Positions 37,069 through 46,043 of a DNA stretch of 64,000 nucleotides are shown here, one piece after another. Under the pieces are notes generated by a model. That model was given only the letters and a program-made list of their open reading frames with translations. It made no database searches and was not told the DNA's origin. Source of the DNA: Betaproteobacteria bacterium. Lineage in GTDB: Bacteria; Pseudomonadota; Gammaproteobacteria; Burkholderiales; SG8-41. How positions within the stretch are numbered: the stretch's first letter is position 1; every line of letters starts with the position of its first letter. A program made the translations under genes and the position numbers. Location of the stretch: contig JAOTVX010000003.1 of the NCBI GenBank assembly GCA_029863175.1, positions 77,543-141,542 on the forward strand, read 5' to 3'.

Positions 37069-38529
37069 ATGCTCGCACGGTTGCTGAAAAACCTTTTTTC
37101 AAGAACCAGGCCTGCGCCGCATGCCGCCATTGACGTTGCCGCATTACTGCGACAGGCCGATGCAGCCCTGCAGCAGGGTCGTTGGTCTGCAGCCCAACAA
37201 CTTGCTCAGCAACTCATGGTCGAACCCGATCACGAAGCTGATGCCTGTCACGTCTTGGGAGTCGTAGCTTATCAGTGCTCCGATCCCGAGAAAGCCCTGG
37301 CGCTCGTGGAGTCGTCTATTGCTCTCAATCCCAAGGCCGCGCATTTTCATAATACGCTAGGAAAAATTCTCGTTTCCCTGGGTCGTTTCGCTGATGCGGC
37401 TGCGGCCTATGAAAGAGCGATCACTTTGGCACCGCAGGTTGGCGGCTATTTTATGAACTATGCCGCCGCAAGGAAATTTTCTGCCGCGGACATGCCCTTG
37501 ATAGAGGCCATCGAAAAACAACTTCCAGCCATTGCCGAAGACAGTGACCACCGCATCAACTTCCAGTTTGCTCTTGGGAAAGCACTAGACGATTGCGCTC
37601 TATACGACCGCGCTTTCCCTTATTTCAAACAGGCTAACGATGCCAAGTTCGCGTCACAGCCGTTCGCGATGGAACCGTTGCTAGAATACGTAACAACGTT
37701 AAGAAGCGTTTTTGACGACACTTTTGTCGCGCGTCACCGGCCGCCTGTGCGTCGGGATGATATTCGACCGATCTTTATCGTCGGCATGCCCCGTTCCGGC
37801 TCAACACTGCTGGAATCGCTGCTTTGCCGGGACCCAGACATCATCGCCGGTGGCGAGCTACGTGCATTGGACATCGTGGTGAACGATGTCGCGCGCATTG
37901 TCTCCAACTCGTTGCCTTATCCGCAATGCTTGCGCGAAGTTGCGACAATCCCGCTACGTGAATTGGCGCGAATTTATCGCGATAACCTGACGCCAGCGAT
38001 TTCCACGGCACGGCGATTTACCGACAAATATCTGTACAATTTTTTGAATGTCGGTCTGATTGCACTGCTCTTTCCCCAGGCCAGCATTATCCAGATAAGA
38101 CGCCATCCCCTCGACGTGTGCCTTTCATGCTATTTGATGTCTTTCGCCGATGCACATGGGTTCACCTACGACATCGAGACGCTCTGCCGTTACTACGGAC
38201 AGTATGAAGTGATCATGGCGCATTGGCACAAAGTGCTACCGGATTTGATAATTGATGTGGAATACCGGGATCTCGCGGAGGCTGCAGAAGAAACGATTGG
38301 CACAGTGCGTGAACGGCTCGAATTGTGTGCGCAAATAGAAAACGCGAGTGATACGCCCGCTCATGCGATTCAGACCGCAAGTGCGTGGCAAGCTCGACAG
38401 CCTATCTACAAGAGTTCACTGCATCGTTGGAGAAACTACCGAAACCACATTTCGCCGTTCGTCGAGGCGTTAAGAAACGCGGGCGTAAACATCGATCTTG
38501 AGCCAACGACGCTTACTGACTCTGCTTAG
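37069..38529 (+). CDS. TPR-repeat sulfotransferase
   Basis: 486 residues. Residues 20-150 form TPR repeats (AHFHNTLGKILVSLGRFADA). The C-terminal sulfotransferase domain has the PAPS 5'-phosphosulfate loop FIVGMPRSGSTLLESLL and the 3'-phosphate motif IQIRRHPLDVCLSCY. It would transfer sulfate from PAPS to a protein, glycan or small acceptor. Codon use is visibly more AT-rich than in the neighbours, suggesting transfer. It is the last gene before the palindrome-bounded accessory stretch. Confidence 0.88.
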   Translation: MLARLLKNLFSRTRPAPHAAIDVAALLRQADAALQQGRWSAAQQLAQQLMVEPDHEADACHVLGVVAYQCSDPEKALALVESSIALNPKAAHFHNTLGKILVSLGRFADAAAAYERAITLAPQVGGYFMNYAAARKFSAADMPLIEAIEKQLPAIAEDSDHRINFQFALGKALDDCALYDRAFPYFKQANDAKFASQPFAMEPLLEYVTTLRSVFDDTFVARHRPPVRRDDIRPIFIVGMPRSGSTLLESLLCRDPDIIAGGELRALDIVVNDVARIVSNSLPYPQCLREVATIPLRELARIYRDNLTPAISTARRFTDKYLYNFLNVGLIALLFPQASIIQIRRHPLDVCLSCYLMSFADAHGFTYDIETLCRYYGQYEVIMAHWHKVLPDLIIDVEYRDLAEAAEETIGTVRERLELCAQIENASDTPAHAIQTASAWQARQPIYKSSLHRWRNYRNHISPFVEALRNAGVNIDLEPTTLTDSA

Positions 38530-38570
38530 GGAATCTCAGTTTTTGTGCTTAAGCGTTTTTGGGAGGAAAA

Positions 38571-38590
38571 GGGGCCAGGCTCGATTCATC
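38571..38590 (+). repeat. GGGGCCAGGCTCGATT motif before the TIR gene
   Basis: GGGGCCAGGCTCGATTCATC lies 36 bp before the TIR gene. A near copy in the same orientation follows that gene at 39710-39729. Relatives are at 48708 and, reversed, at 49641-49660. Confidence 0.55.
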
Positions 38591-38625
38591 ATGAGAAGCA
38601 AATGCCCGGATCGAGGTGATCCGCG

Positions 38626-39702
38626 ATGAGCGACATCTTCATCAGCTACCGCCGCGAGGACGCGCGCGCGGACGCGGGGCGGCTGTGCGACCGGCTCGGC
38701 AAGCGCTTCGGCGAGCAGCACGTCTTCATGGATATCGACGACATCCAGCCCGGTGCAGACTTCACGCAGGTGCTGGACGACACGTTGGATCAATGCGACG
38801 TCATGCTCGTCATGATCGGCCGGCAATGGCTCGATGCCGACAACGCCGGCCGACTGCACGGGCTCGGGGATTTCGTGCGGCTGGAGATCGAAAAGGCGCT
38901 CAGCCGGCGCATCCTAATCATTCCCGTGCTCGTGGCCGGCGCGACGATGCCCTCGGCCGACGCGCTGCCGAGGGGGTTGCGCGGCCTCGCGCAGCGCCAG
39001 GCCTTCGAGATCCACGACAGCAGCTTTCACGAAGATGCGGATCGGCTGATCGGCGTCGTTGCCGCGGCGCTGAAGCGTCCGCCCCGCTGGCGCCGGCCCG
39101 CTCACCTCGCCTGGATCGCCGCCGTGCTGGTGTTGCTCGCCCTCGGCGTGATGTTGCAAGGGCAGATTGGTGACTGGCTGGCGCCGCCGCTGAGTTTGCG
39201 CAGCGAACCCGCAACCGTATCGCGGGACGCAGTGCGCCGCATGCTGGCGGACCATGGTCTGCACGACCGCGCGCGCAACCCGCAGGGTCGAGGGCTGGCC
39301 GCTCGTTACGAACGTCGAGTGATCAACGAGCAGCCCGTCATCGTCGATGCCGCAACGCGGCTGATGTGGCAAGGCGTCGGCAGCGAGCGAGCCTTTACGC
39401 GGGCGGTGGCCGACGACGCCATCGCCGCGCTGAACCGGCGCACCTTCGCGGGCTACGCCGATTGGCGGTTGCCGACGCTGGAGGAGGCGATGTCGCTGGT
39501 CCGGCCCGAGGCCCAGAATGGGCTGTACATGGACCCGCTGTTCGGGCCGCGCACGGCGCCGTTCCTATGGACGGCCGATCTCGAAACCGCGGGGCGGGGC
39601 TGGCTGGTCTATTTCTTCTACGGCAGCTGCGATACCGATTCGCTGGCCTTCAACGCCTACGTGCGGGCCGTCCGGGCGGACACAGGCCCATCCCGACCCT
39701 GA
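38626..39702 (+). CDS. TIR-domain membrane protein with C-terminal DUF1566
   Basis: 358 residues. A TIR domain (1-135: DIFISYRREDARADAGRL, VFMDIDDIQPG, and a Glu in FVRLEIEKAL at the position of the NADase catalytic residue) is followed by one membrane helix (about 163-182). A linker leads to a C-terminal Lcl/DUF1566 domain (about 240-358: RLMWQGVG, YADWRLPTLEEA). The layout suggests a membrane sensor with a cytosolic TIR effector, possibly immune or signalling; this is inference. Direct repeats flank it. Confidence 0.85.
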   Translation: MSDIFISYRREDARADAGRLCDRLGKRFGEQHVFMDIDDIQPGADFTQVLDDTLDQCDVMLVMIGRQWLDADNAGRLHGLGDFVRLEIEKALSRRILIIPVLVAGATMPSADALPRGLRGLAQRQAFEIHDSSFHEDADRLIGVVAAALKRPPRWRRPAHLAWIAAVLVLLALGVMLQGQIGDWLAPPLSLRSEPATVSRDAVRRMLADHGLHDRARNPQGRGLAARYERRVINEQPVIVDAATRLMWQGVGSERAFTRAVADDAIAALNRRTFAGYADWRLPTLEEAMSLVRPEAQNGLYMDPLFGPRTAPFLWTADLETAGRGWLVYFFYGSCDTDSLAFNAYVRAVRADTGPSRP

Positions 39703-39709
39703 ATCAATC

Positions 39710-39729
39710 GGGCCGGGCTCAATTTATGA
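39710..39729 (+). repeat. GGGCCGGGCTCAATTTAT motif after the TIR gene
   Basis: This is the downstream copy of the motif at 38571, so the TIR gene is bounded by about 18-bp imperfect direct repeats. The rest of the 39703-39944 gap shows no recognised gene. Confidence 0.55.
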
Positions 39730-39944
39730 TAAGGACTGCGTCGAAGCAGGACGAGCGATAGGACAAGCTCAGGAAACGCTTCGCGCTGACCCGAAGTTAG
39801 CTGGCGTAAACATTACTGCGAACTGCCGTACCCCCACTCCTCCCCTAGTCCAAGGATCGCGTTTCTTTGCATCGTTGAACGAGCAATCTGCTCGGCCTCG
39901 CGCGAGCCACGTTTCATTGCGACCGTCTTGCCCCACAAGGATTT

Positions 39945-40997
39945 TCAGGACGTGCGGTGGAACCAGAGCAGAGACAGCAGCGCCGCCACCAGCGCGAACA
40001 GCGCCGCCATCGCGCCGAACAACGCGCTGAGCTCGGTTTCCCTGCGCTCCAGCGTGAGCTTGGCAGTCAGGTTCTTGTAGACCTTCTGCAGATCGGCCGC
40101 GCTGCCGGCATGGGAGTATTCACCCTCGGTGATGCCGGCGATCGCCTTCAGCGCCTCCTCGTCGAAGCGCATGTAGATCACCATGTCCTCGAACTCGACT
40201 GGCCCGCCGTCCTTGGTGCCGAAACCGACCGTATGAACGCGCACGCCGCGCTCGGCGGCCATCTTCGCTGCCATCAGCGGGTCCGGGCCGGTGGTGCGCC
40301 GGCCGTCGCTGAGCAGCACGATCGCGCCGGCGGTATAGGAACCCGGCGGCACCGGCTTGAAGTCCTTGCGCTCCGACCTGCGGGCGCCTTCGAGCGGCAC
40401 CCCGCCCGAACGTCGGGAGAAATCGCTGTCGAAGACCTCCGCCTCGAGGTCAATGCCCGCGTCCGGGAGCAGCAACGACAAGGCCATCAGCAGTCCGCTC
40501 CCGGTCGCGGTGCGGCGCTGCAACTGGAAGCGATCGACCGCGGCGATCAAATCCTCGCGATTCTGCGTTGGCGTCTGCACGATTGCTGCCGTGGCCGCGA
40601 AAGTCACGATACCGACCCGGACGTTGGGCGGAAGATCCTTGATGAAGGTTTTCACCGCGTTCTGCGCCGCGCCTAGCCGGGTCGGCTCCACGTCGGTGGC
40701 GCGCATGCTGCGGGAGACGTCCATCGCGAGCACGATCGTCTGATGTTCGGAAGGCAGGGTGAAGACGGCAGTCGGCCGCGCGACTCCGAGTAGCGCGCAG
40801 ACCAGCGCCAGCAGGAGCAACAACGCTGGTAGGTGGCGCCGCAGCCACTGCCCCGGTGCGATCGCGTCGCGCACGAGCATGAGACTCGCATAGCGCAGTG
40901 CCAATTTCTTGCGCCGCCCGAGCGCGTAGACATAGGCCGCGATCAACATCGGAACGATCAGCAGCAGCCAGAGCAGATCGGACCACAAGAACTTCAT
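39945..40997 (-). CDS. BatA-like von Willebrand factor A membrane protein
   Basis: 350 residues. An N-terminal BatA-type membrane segment, a second helix at about 55-75 and a VWA domain follow, with an intact MIDAS (DVSRSMRATD), then a C-terminal helix. Such proteins work with MoxR ATPases and DUF58 proteins, probably in envelope or metal-dependent assembly. It is divergent from the protease-moxR-DUF58-VWA set and paralogous to the VWA gene at 44613 (shared SMRATDV and TGPDPL/GPDPLEA segments). The ATG at 40997 matches that paralogue. Confidence 0.88.
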   Translation of the reverse strand: MKFLWSDLLWLLLIVPMLIAAYVYALGRRKKLALRYASLMLVRDAIAPGQWLRRHLPALLLLLALVCALLGVARPTAVFTLPSEHQTIVLAMDVSRSMRATDVEPTRLGAAQNAVKTFIKDLPPNVRVGIVTFAATAAIVQTPTQNREDLIAAVDRFQLQRRTATGSGLLMALSLLLPDAGIDLEAEVFDSDFSRRSGGVPLEGARRSERKDFKPVPPGSYTAGAIVLLSDGRRTTGPDPLMAAKMAAERGVRVHTVGFGTKDGGPVEFEDMVIYMRFDEEALKAIAGITEGEYSHAGSAADLQKVYKNLTAKLTLERRETELSALFGAMAALFALVAALLSLLWFHRTS

Positions 40998-41176
40998 TGC
41001 GCTTCCTCGCACGCGCCGGCGCGTTCACCGGCTTCGTAGACACCGTATACGCGCGACAATATACACCCGTGCCGGGTGTGAATTGTTTCAACCAGCGTTA
41101 TATTGGACCATACCCGGCGATCGGCAACCGTGCTAACTTGCGCATGCCGATGCGCACGGTCGGAAAGGACCCATCC

Positions 41177-42205
41177 ATGAGGCGGCAGGTGCTCTACAGC
41201 GGTTCGAGACGCACGCCCGGTGCCGCGTCGAGCGCGCCCCGGCCCGCGACCGGCGCGCCCGCCCCGGAATCCGCTCGTGCGCCCCTTCCCGGTCGAAGCC
41301 CCCGCTTCGCGCGCGTTCGCACCCTCGGGACGCGACACGCCGGCCTCCTTCGCTTCCTCGGCGGCGCCGCCTGCGCTGCGCTCATCGGGGGAGCCTACCT
41401 CTGGTCGCAGCCGCGGCCGCGCGCCCTCGGCCAGGAAGACATCGATGCTGCGGTGCTGCACACACTGGAGAACAAGACGCTACCGTCGCGGCCCGCGAAG
41501 GCGGCGGACATCGTGCGCCCCTCCGTGGTGCGCGTGCGCGGTTTCGGCGAACCACCGCCGTCGAAAGGCAAGGCAAAGTCGAAGTCGAAGCGTCGGGACC
41601 GCAAGTCCGGTAAGGGCACGCCCGGCGACTCGCAGGCCAAGGGCAAGGACGACCCCAACGCCATGGAGGAGTTGTCGGTCGGATCGGGTGTCGTGATCGT
41701 GGACGACGGCGTGATCCTGACCAACCTGCACGTCGTCGCCGGCGCCAAGCGCGTGACCGTGACCTTCCACGACGGCTCCGAATCCGATGCCGACCTCGTC
41801 AGCGTCCATCCGGAAAACGACCTGGCGGTCATCAAGGCGCAGAAGATTCCGGACGATCTGCCGGCCGCGACGCTCGGGTCTGCTGGTCAGTTGAAGCCCG
41901 GCGACGAAGTGGTTGCGGTGGGCTTTCCGTTCGGCATGGGTCCGTCGGTGTCGTCCGGCGTGGTTTCCGGCCTGAACCGGGAATTCCGCTCGCCCGAGGG
42001 CGACCGCCTGCTCACTCAACTCATCCAATTCGATGCGGCAGCCAATCCAGGTAGTTCCGGCGGTCCGCTGGTGACGATGCAGGGCGACGTGGTCGGCATC
42101 GTCACCGCGATCCTGAATCCGACCGAAAGTCGCACCTTCATCGGCATCGGATTCGCGGTCACCATCGCCGCGGCGGGGCGCGCCGTCGGCATTCATCCCT
42201 TCTAA
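41177..42205 (+). CDS. Trypsin-like (S1C/HtrA-type) serine protease without PDZ
   Basis: 342 residues. An Arg/Pro-rich head, one membrane helix (about 58-75) and a Lys-rich linker precede a protease domain with the triad His in LTNLHVVAGAK, Asp in HPENDLAVIKA and Ser in AANPGSSGGPLV. HtrA proteins usually have a C-terminal PDZ domain; this one ends right after the protease core. GGAAAGGA precedes the ATG at 41177. It starts the cluster with moxR. Confidence 0.87.
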   Translation: MRRQVLYSGSRRTPGAASSAPRPATGAPAPESARAPLPGRSPRFARVRTLGTRHAGLLRFLGGAACAALIGGAYLWSQPRPRALGQEDIDAAVLHTLENKTLPSRPAKAADIVRPSVVRVRGFGEPPPSKGKAKSKSKRRDRKSGKGTPGDSQAKGKDDPNAMEELSVGSGVVIVDDGVILTNLHVVAGAKRVTVTFHDGSESDADLVSVHPENDLAVIKAQKIPDDLPAATLGSAGQLKPGDEVVAVGFPFGMGPSVSSGVVSGLNREFRSPEGDRLLTQLIQFDAAANPGSSGGPLVTMQGDVVGIVTAILNPTESRTFIGIGFAVTIAAAGRAVGIHPF

Positions 42206-42225
42206 ACTTCCGGAGTACCAGCGCA

Positions 42226-43236
42226 ATGAGCGACGATTCAACCGGCAACGTCCGCGGCCTGATGGAGCGGATTCTCTACGAAATCAAACATGTGGTGGTC
42301 GGGCAGGACCATTTCCTCGAACGCGTTCTAGTCGCGATGCTGGCCCAGGGCCACCTGCTGGTCGAAGGCGTGCCGGGATTGGCCAAGACGCTCACGGTCA
42401 AGACGCTGGCGCGCACCATGCGCGGCTCGTTCAAACGCATCCAGTTCACGCCTGACCTGCTGCCCGCCGATCTGGTCGGAACCCGGATCTATAATCAGAA
42501 GACCGGCGACTTCAGCACGGCGCTCGGGCCGGTATTCACGAATCTGCTGCTCGCCGACGAGATCAACCGCGCGCCCGCGAAGGTCCAGAGCGCGCTGCTC
42601 GAGGTCATGCAGGAACGCCAGGTCACCATCGCCGGCGAAACCCACCGGGTTCCTTCCCCGTTCCTGGTCATGGCCACGCAGAATCCCATCGAGACCGAAG
42701 GGACGTATCCGCTGCCCGAGGCCCAGGTCGACCGCTTCATGATGAAGGTGTTGGTCGACTACCCGACCGAGGAGGAGGAGTTCGTCATCGTCGAGCGGGT
42801 GACCGGGGCCGCCGCCGAGGTCGGCTCGGTGGCCAGTACGGATCAGCTGGCGGCGCTGCAGAACGAGTGCCACAAGGTCTATGCTGATCCGGTGTTCCTC
42901 CAGTACGCGGTGAAGCTCGTATCGGCCACCCGGCGCTGCGAGCGCTACGGCCTCGGCGAGCTGGCGCGCTACATCACCTTCGGCGCCAGTCCTCGCGCGA
43001 CCATCTGCCTGATCGAAGGCGCGCGAGCGCTCGCCTTCCTGCGCGGGCGCGACTACGTGCTGCCGGAGGACGTGGCCGATCTCGTCCCGGACGTGCTGCG
43101 CCACCGGCTGGTCTTGTCCTATGAGGCACTGTCCGACGGCCAGACCGCGGACGCCTTGATCGCGCGGGTGATGCAGTCCGTGCCGCTGCCCGAGAAACCG
43201 CTCGAGACCCATGTCCGGATCGCGGCCGGAGGCTAA
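42226..43236 (+). CDS. MoxR-family AAA+ ATPase
   Basis: 336 residues. Walker A is GVPGLAKTLTVKTLA, Walker B LLLADEINRAP, and sensor 1 is FLVMATQNPIETEGTYPLPEAQ in part. MoxR ATPases act as chaperones with VWA proteins. It lies 20 bp after the protease gene. Its stop TAA includes the first base of the inverted-repeat element at 43236. Confidence 0.95.
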   Translation: MSDDSTGNVRGLMERILYEIKHVVVGQDHFLERVLVAMLAQGHLLVEGVPGLAKTLTVKTLARTMRGSFKRIQFTPDLLPADLVGTRIYNQKTGDFSTALGPVFTNLLLADEINRAPAKVQSALLEVMQERQVTIAGETHRVPSPFLVMATQNPIETEGTYPLPEAQVDRFMMKVLVDYPTEEEEFVIVERVTGAAAEVGSVASTDQLAALQNECHKVYADPVFLQYAVKLVSATRRCERYGLGELARYITFGASPRATICLIEGARALAFLRGRDYVLPEDVADLVPDVLRHRLVLSYEALSDGQTADALIARVMQSVPLPEKPLETHVRIAAGG

Positions 43237-43647
43237 GAGCCCCTAACATAATGAAACACACGCTGCGCTGTCACGATTTTGGCTGGGAACACACGGCAAT
43301 GACTGGAGCAGCCGGTTTCAGGGCAAGTCCATGAGTCCGCAAGAGGCCAAAATCGCGCCAGCCCTCAAGGGGTTGCGGCCAGAATCGCCGGCGCGCCGAA
43401 ACGAGGAGCAGGGGCCCCGCTTGCGGGGATGCGACCGGGCAGGCGTGTGTGAGTCCCGCGTGTTATGGCGCGCCGATATCCCGCTCCGGGGTCGCATCCA
43501 AGCACACAACGCTTGGAACCTGCTCCGCCCTACGCGGGACGCTTTGTCCCTCGGCTTGCCAATACAGCAAGTATTAGCTGCACCTCGCTTCGCGCTATCG
43601 ACGATTCTGGCCACAACGCACGCGCGTTTCATCATGCTAGGGGCTCT
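43236..43647. mobile_element. 412-bp MITE-like element with 22-bp terminal inverted repeats
   Basis: The left end AGAGCCCCTAACATAATGAA (43236-43257, ending AC) is the reverse complement of the right end GTTTCATCATGCTAGGGGCT (43626-43647, ending CT) with two mismatches over 22 bp. It exactly fills the space between the moxR stop and the DUF58 ATG, where such genes usually abut. No coding frame is convincing inside, and target duplication is not evident. Confidence 0.75.
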
Positions 43648-44616
43648 ATGAAACTGGTCCGTTCGGCAGGAAAAGCGGCATCGACGGCGCCGGTCGCGCC
43701 GACGGCGGAAAGCGTGCTGCGCCGGATCGAATGGACTGTGCTGCGCAGGCTCGACGGATTGCTGCATGGGAATTACCGAACGTTGTTTCGAGGCTTCGGC
43801 ATCGATCTTGCGGACCTGCGGGAGTATCAGGTCAATGACGACGCGCGGACCATCGACTGGAACGCAACGGCGCGCCTCCAGGTACCGCACGTGCGGCAGT
43901 TCAACGAGGATCGCGAGGTGACGGCCTGGTTCCTGGTCGACCTGAGCGGATCGGTGAATTTCGGCGCCGGCGCGACCACCAAACGCGCCATGGCGGTGGA
44001 TTTCGTCGCGCTGGTCGCACGCCTGCTGACCCGCCACGGCAATCGGGTGGGCGCCGTGCTCTATACCGACCGGGTCGACCTGGTCCTGCCCGCGCGGGGC
44101 GGGCGTCAGCACGTCCTGCATCTACTCGATCGGATGCTGAAGACCGGGAACGCGCCGAGGCCGGGCAAGTGCACGCAACTCGGCGAACTGCTCGGACGCG
44201 CGCTGCAAGCGATCAAGCGCCGGTCGGTCGTTTTCGTCGTGTCGGATTTCATCAGCGATCCCGGCTGGGCGCGCGCCCTGTCGCTGCTCGGGCGGTGCCA
44301 CGAGATTCTGGCCGTGCGGCTCTACGACGCGCTGGAGATGGAGCTGCCCGATCTTGGTCAGGTAATCGTGGAGGATGCCGAGACCGGCCAGCAGCTGTTC
44401 GTGGACACCCACGATGCTGCCTTTCGCGGGCGCTTCTCATTTCTCGCCGGCGAGCGTGAAACCACCCTGCGCGCTGCCTTAGCCGATGCCGGCGCCGACT
44501 GCATCGAGCTGTCAACCGAGGACGATCTGGTGGACACCTTGATGCGCTTCACCCGTCTGCGCAAGCGCAGGGCCCAACTCGCGAGCGGCGGCGTGCCGCC
44601 GGCATTGGTCCGATGA
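43648..44616 (+). CDS. DUF58 domain protein
   Basis: 322 residues with the DUF58 signature FRGFGIDLADLREYQVNDDA and RTIDWNATARLQ, and a degenerate VWA-like fold (FLVDLSGSVNFG). It is the usual partner of MoxR and VWA proteins. Its ATG directly follows the right end of the 412-bp element, whose AGGGG is the only ribosome site in reach. It overlaps the next gene by 4 bp. Confidence 0.92.
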   Translation: MKLVRSAGKAASTAPVAPTAESVLRRIEWTVLRRLDGLLHGNYRTLFRGFGIDLADLREYQVNDDARTIDWNATARLQVPHVRQFNEDREVTAWFLVDLSGSVNFGAGATTKRAMAVDFVALVARLLTRHGNRVGAVLYTDRVDLVLPARGGRQHVLHLLDRMLKTGNAPRPGKCTQLGELLGRALQAIKRRSVVFVVSDFISDPGWARALSLLGRCHEILAVRLYDALEMELPDLGQVIVEDAETGQQLFVDTHDAAFRGRFSFLAGERETTLRAALADAGADCIELSTEDDLVDTLMRFTRLRKRRAQLASGGVPPALVR

Positions 44617-45680
44617 GTGTCCTGGAGCAACTGGGGCAGATTACGCTGCTGTGGCCGCGCATGCTCTGGCTGCTCGCACCGCTACCGCTCCTGATCGTGA
44701 CTTATATCTGGCTGGGCGCGCGTCGCCGCCGGGCTCATGCGGGGCTGGCGGGCCTGTCAAACCTGTCCGCATCCGGGACCGCCAGCGCCTCGCTGTGTCG
44801 GCACGGCCCGCCGTTGTTGTTCCTGGTCGGCTTATGCGCACTGATCGGCGCAGTGTCGCGCCCGCAGGCAGTCCTGATGCTGCCCTCGATGCACAAGAAC
44901 GTCATCCTTGCGATCGACACCTCGGGCAGCATGCGCGCCACCGACGTCAAGCCGAACCGGCTGAGCGCTGCGCAGAGCGCGGCCCGGACGTTCGTCGAGA
45001 ACCAGCCGCATCACTCCAGGATCGGGATCGTTTCGATTGCCGGCAGTGCGTCGGTGGTGCAGTCGCTGACCGACAACCGAGAAGACCTGCTGCAAGCGAT
45101 CGAGCGGGTCCAGTTGCAGCGCGGCACCGCCCTGGGCAGCGGCATCTACATCTCGCTCGCGACGCTGCTCCCGGACGCGGGCATCGACATGGAGCGTCTC
45201 GTATATGGTCGGTCCTCTCATTCCTGGCGCTGGGCCGGAACCGAGCGCACAGTCAAGGAAAAGAAACCTGTGCCCCCCGGATCAAACCGTTCCGTCGCGA
45301 TCGTGCTGCTCAGCGACGGCCAGAACACCCATGGTCCGGACCCGCTGGAGGCCACCAAGCTGGCCGCGGAGCACGGCGTTCGCATCTATACCGTGGGCAT
45401 CGGGAGCACGAAAGGTGTCAAGCTCGGATTCAGCGGCTGGTCGATGCGCGTGCAGCTGGACGAAGCCACCCTGAGAAAGATCGCGGCGACCACACACGGC
45501 GAGTACTACGCCGCGACTTCCGCGCAGGAGTTGACAAAGATCTACGAGCATCTCAGTGCGCGCATGGTCATCGAGCGCAAGCGCGCCACCGAGGTGACCG
45601 CCGTTTTCGTCGGCTTCGGCGCGCTACTGCTGGTGATCTCGGCGCTGTTCTCGGTCCTCTGGTTCAATCGCGTCCTGTGA
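44613..45680 (+). CDS. BatA-like von Willebrand factor A membrane protein
   Basis: 355 residues. Membrane helices lie at about 12-30, 62-80 and the C-terminus; between them is a VWA domain with MIDAS DTSGSMRATD and a TIVLLSDG-type strand (AIVLLSDGQNTHGPDPLEA). It is paralogous to the divergent gene at 39945. It ends the protease-moxR-DUF58-VWA operon. Confidence 0.92.
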   Translation: MSVLEQLGQITLLWPRMLWLLAPLPLLIVTYIWLGARRRRAHAGLAGLSNLSASGTASASLCRHGPPLLFLVGLCALIGAVSRPQAVLMLPSMHKNVILAIDTSGSMRATDVKPNRLSAAQSAARTFVENQPHHSRIGIVSIAGSASVVQSLTDNREDLLQAIERVQLQRGTALGSGIYISLATLLPDAGIDMERLVYGRSSHSWRWAGTERTVKEKKPVPPGSNRSVAIVLLSDGQNTHGPDPLEATKLAAEHGVRIYTVGIGSTKGVKLGFSGWSMRVQLDEATLRKIAATTHGEYYAATSAQELTKIYEHLSARMVIERKRATEVTAVFVGFGALLLVISALFSVLWFNRVL

Positions 45681-46043
45681 GCAGGCCGGCAGCCCGCGCG
45701 CGCGGGCCGCGGCAGTGCGCCTCCTGGCCCGAACGGGCCGACAGCCGGCGCACGTCCTTCTCGCCGTGCCCGGCGCTCGAGGCCTGCGAGGACGCGAAGG
45801 TTGATAAAAAAAGGTGATCTCGTCTAGTGCAAAGGAGCCATGAAACCAGAACTGGGTGATTTCGTCTCGCCACTCCGGCGGAGCCACATCGCCTAACGTT
45901 CCGTGGAAAGACAAATCCGGCCGTTTTCGGATCGTCGAGGCGGGCCCCCATAACTTTGCATCAGGATATTTTCCGATCTGTCAGAATAGTCACGGCTCGG
46001 GCGCGCAGATTCCAGTATGGTTGCCGGACAGGAGGGACCGCCC
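45681..46043. other. 363-bp gap without an assigned gene
   Basis: A tiny frame (45841-45897, MKPELGDFVSPLRRSHIA) follows AAAGGAG and could be translated but matches nothing known to me. A minus-strand frame here contains GDVAPPEWRDEITQFWFHG, which looks protein-like yet is unrecognised. Neither is called as a gene. Confidence 0.3.

Noticed and set aside
45624..45914. Minus-strand frame with GDVAPPEWRDEITQFWFHG
   Set aside because: It looks protein-like over 40 residues, but the rest is Arg-rich shadow of the VWA gene end; no family or ribosome site supports it.
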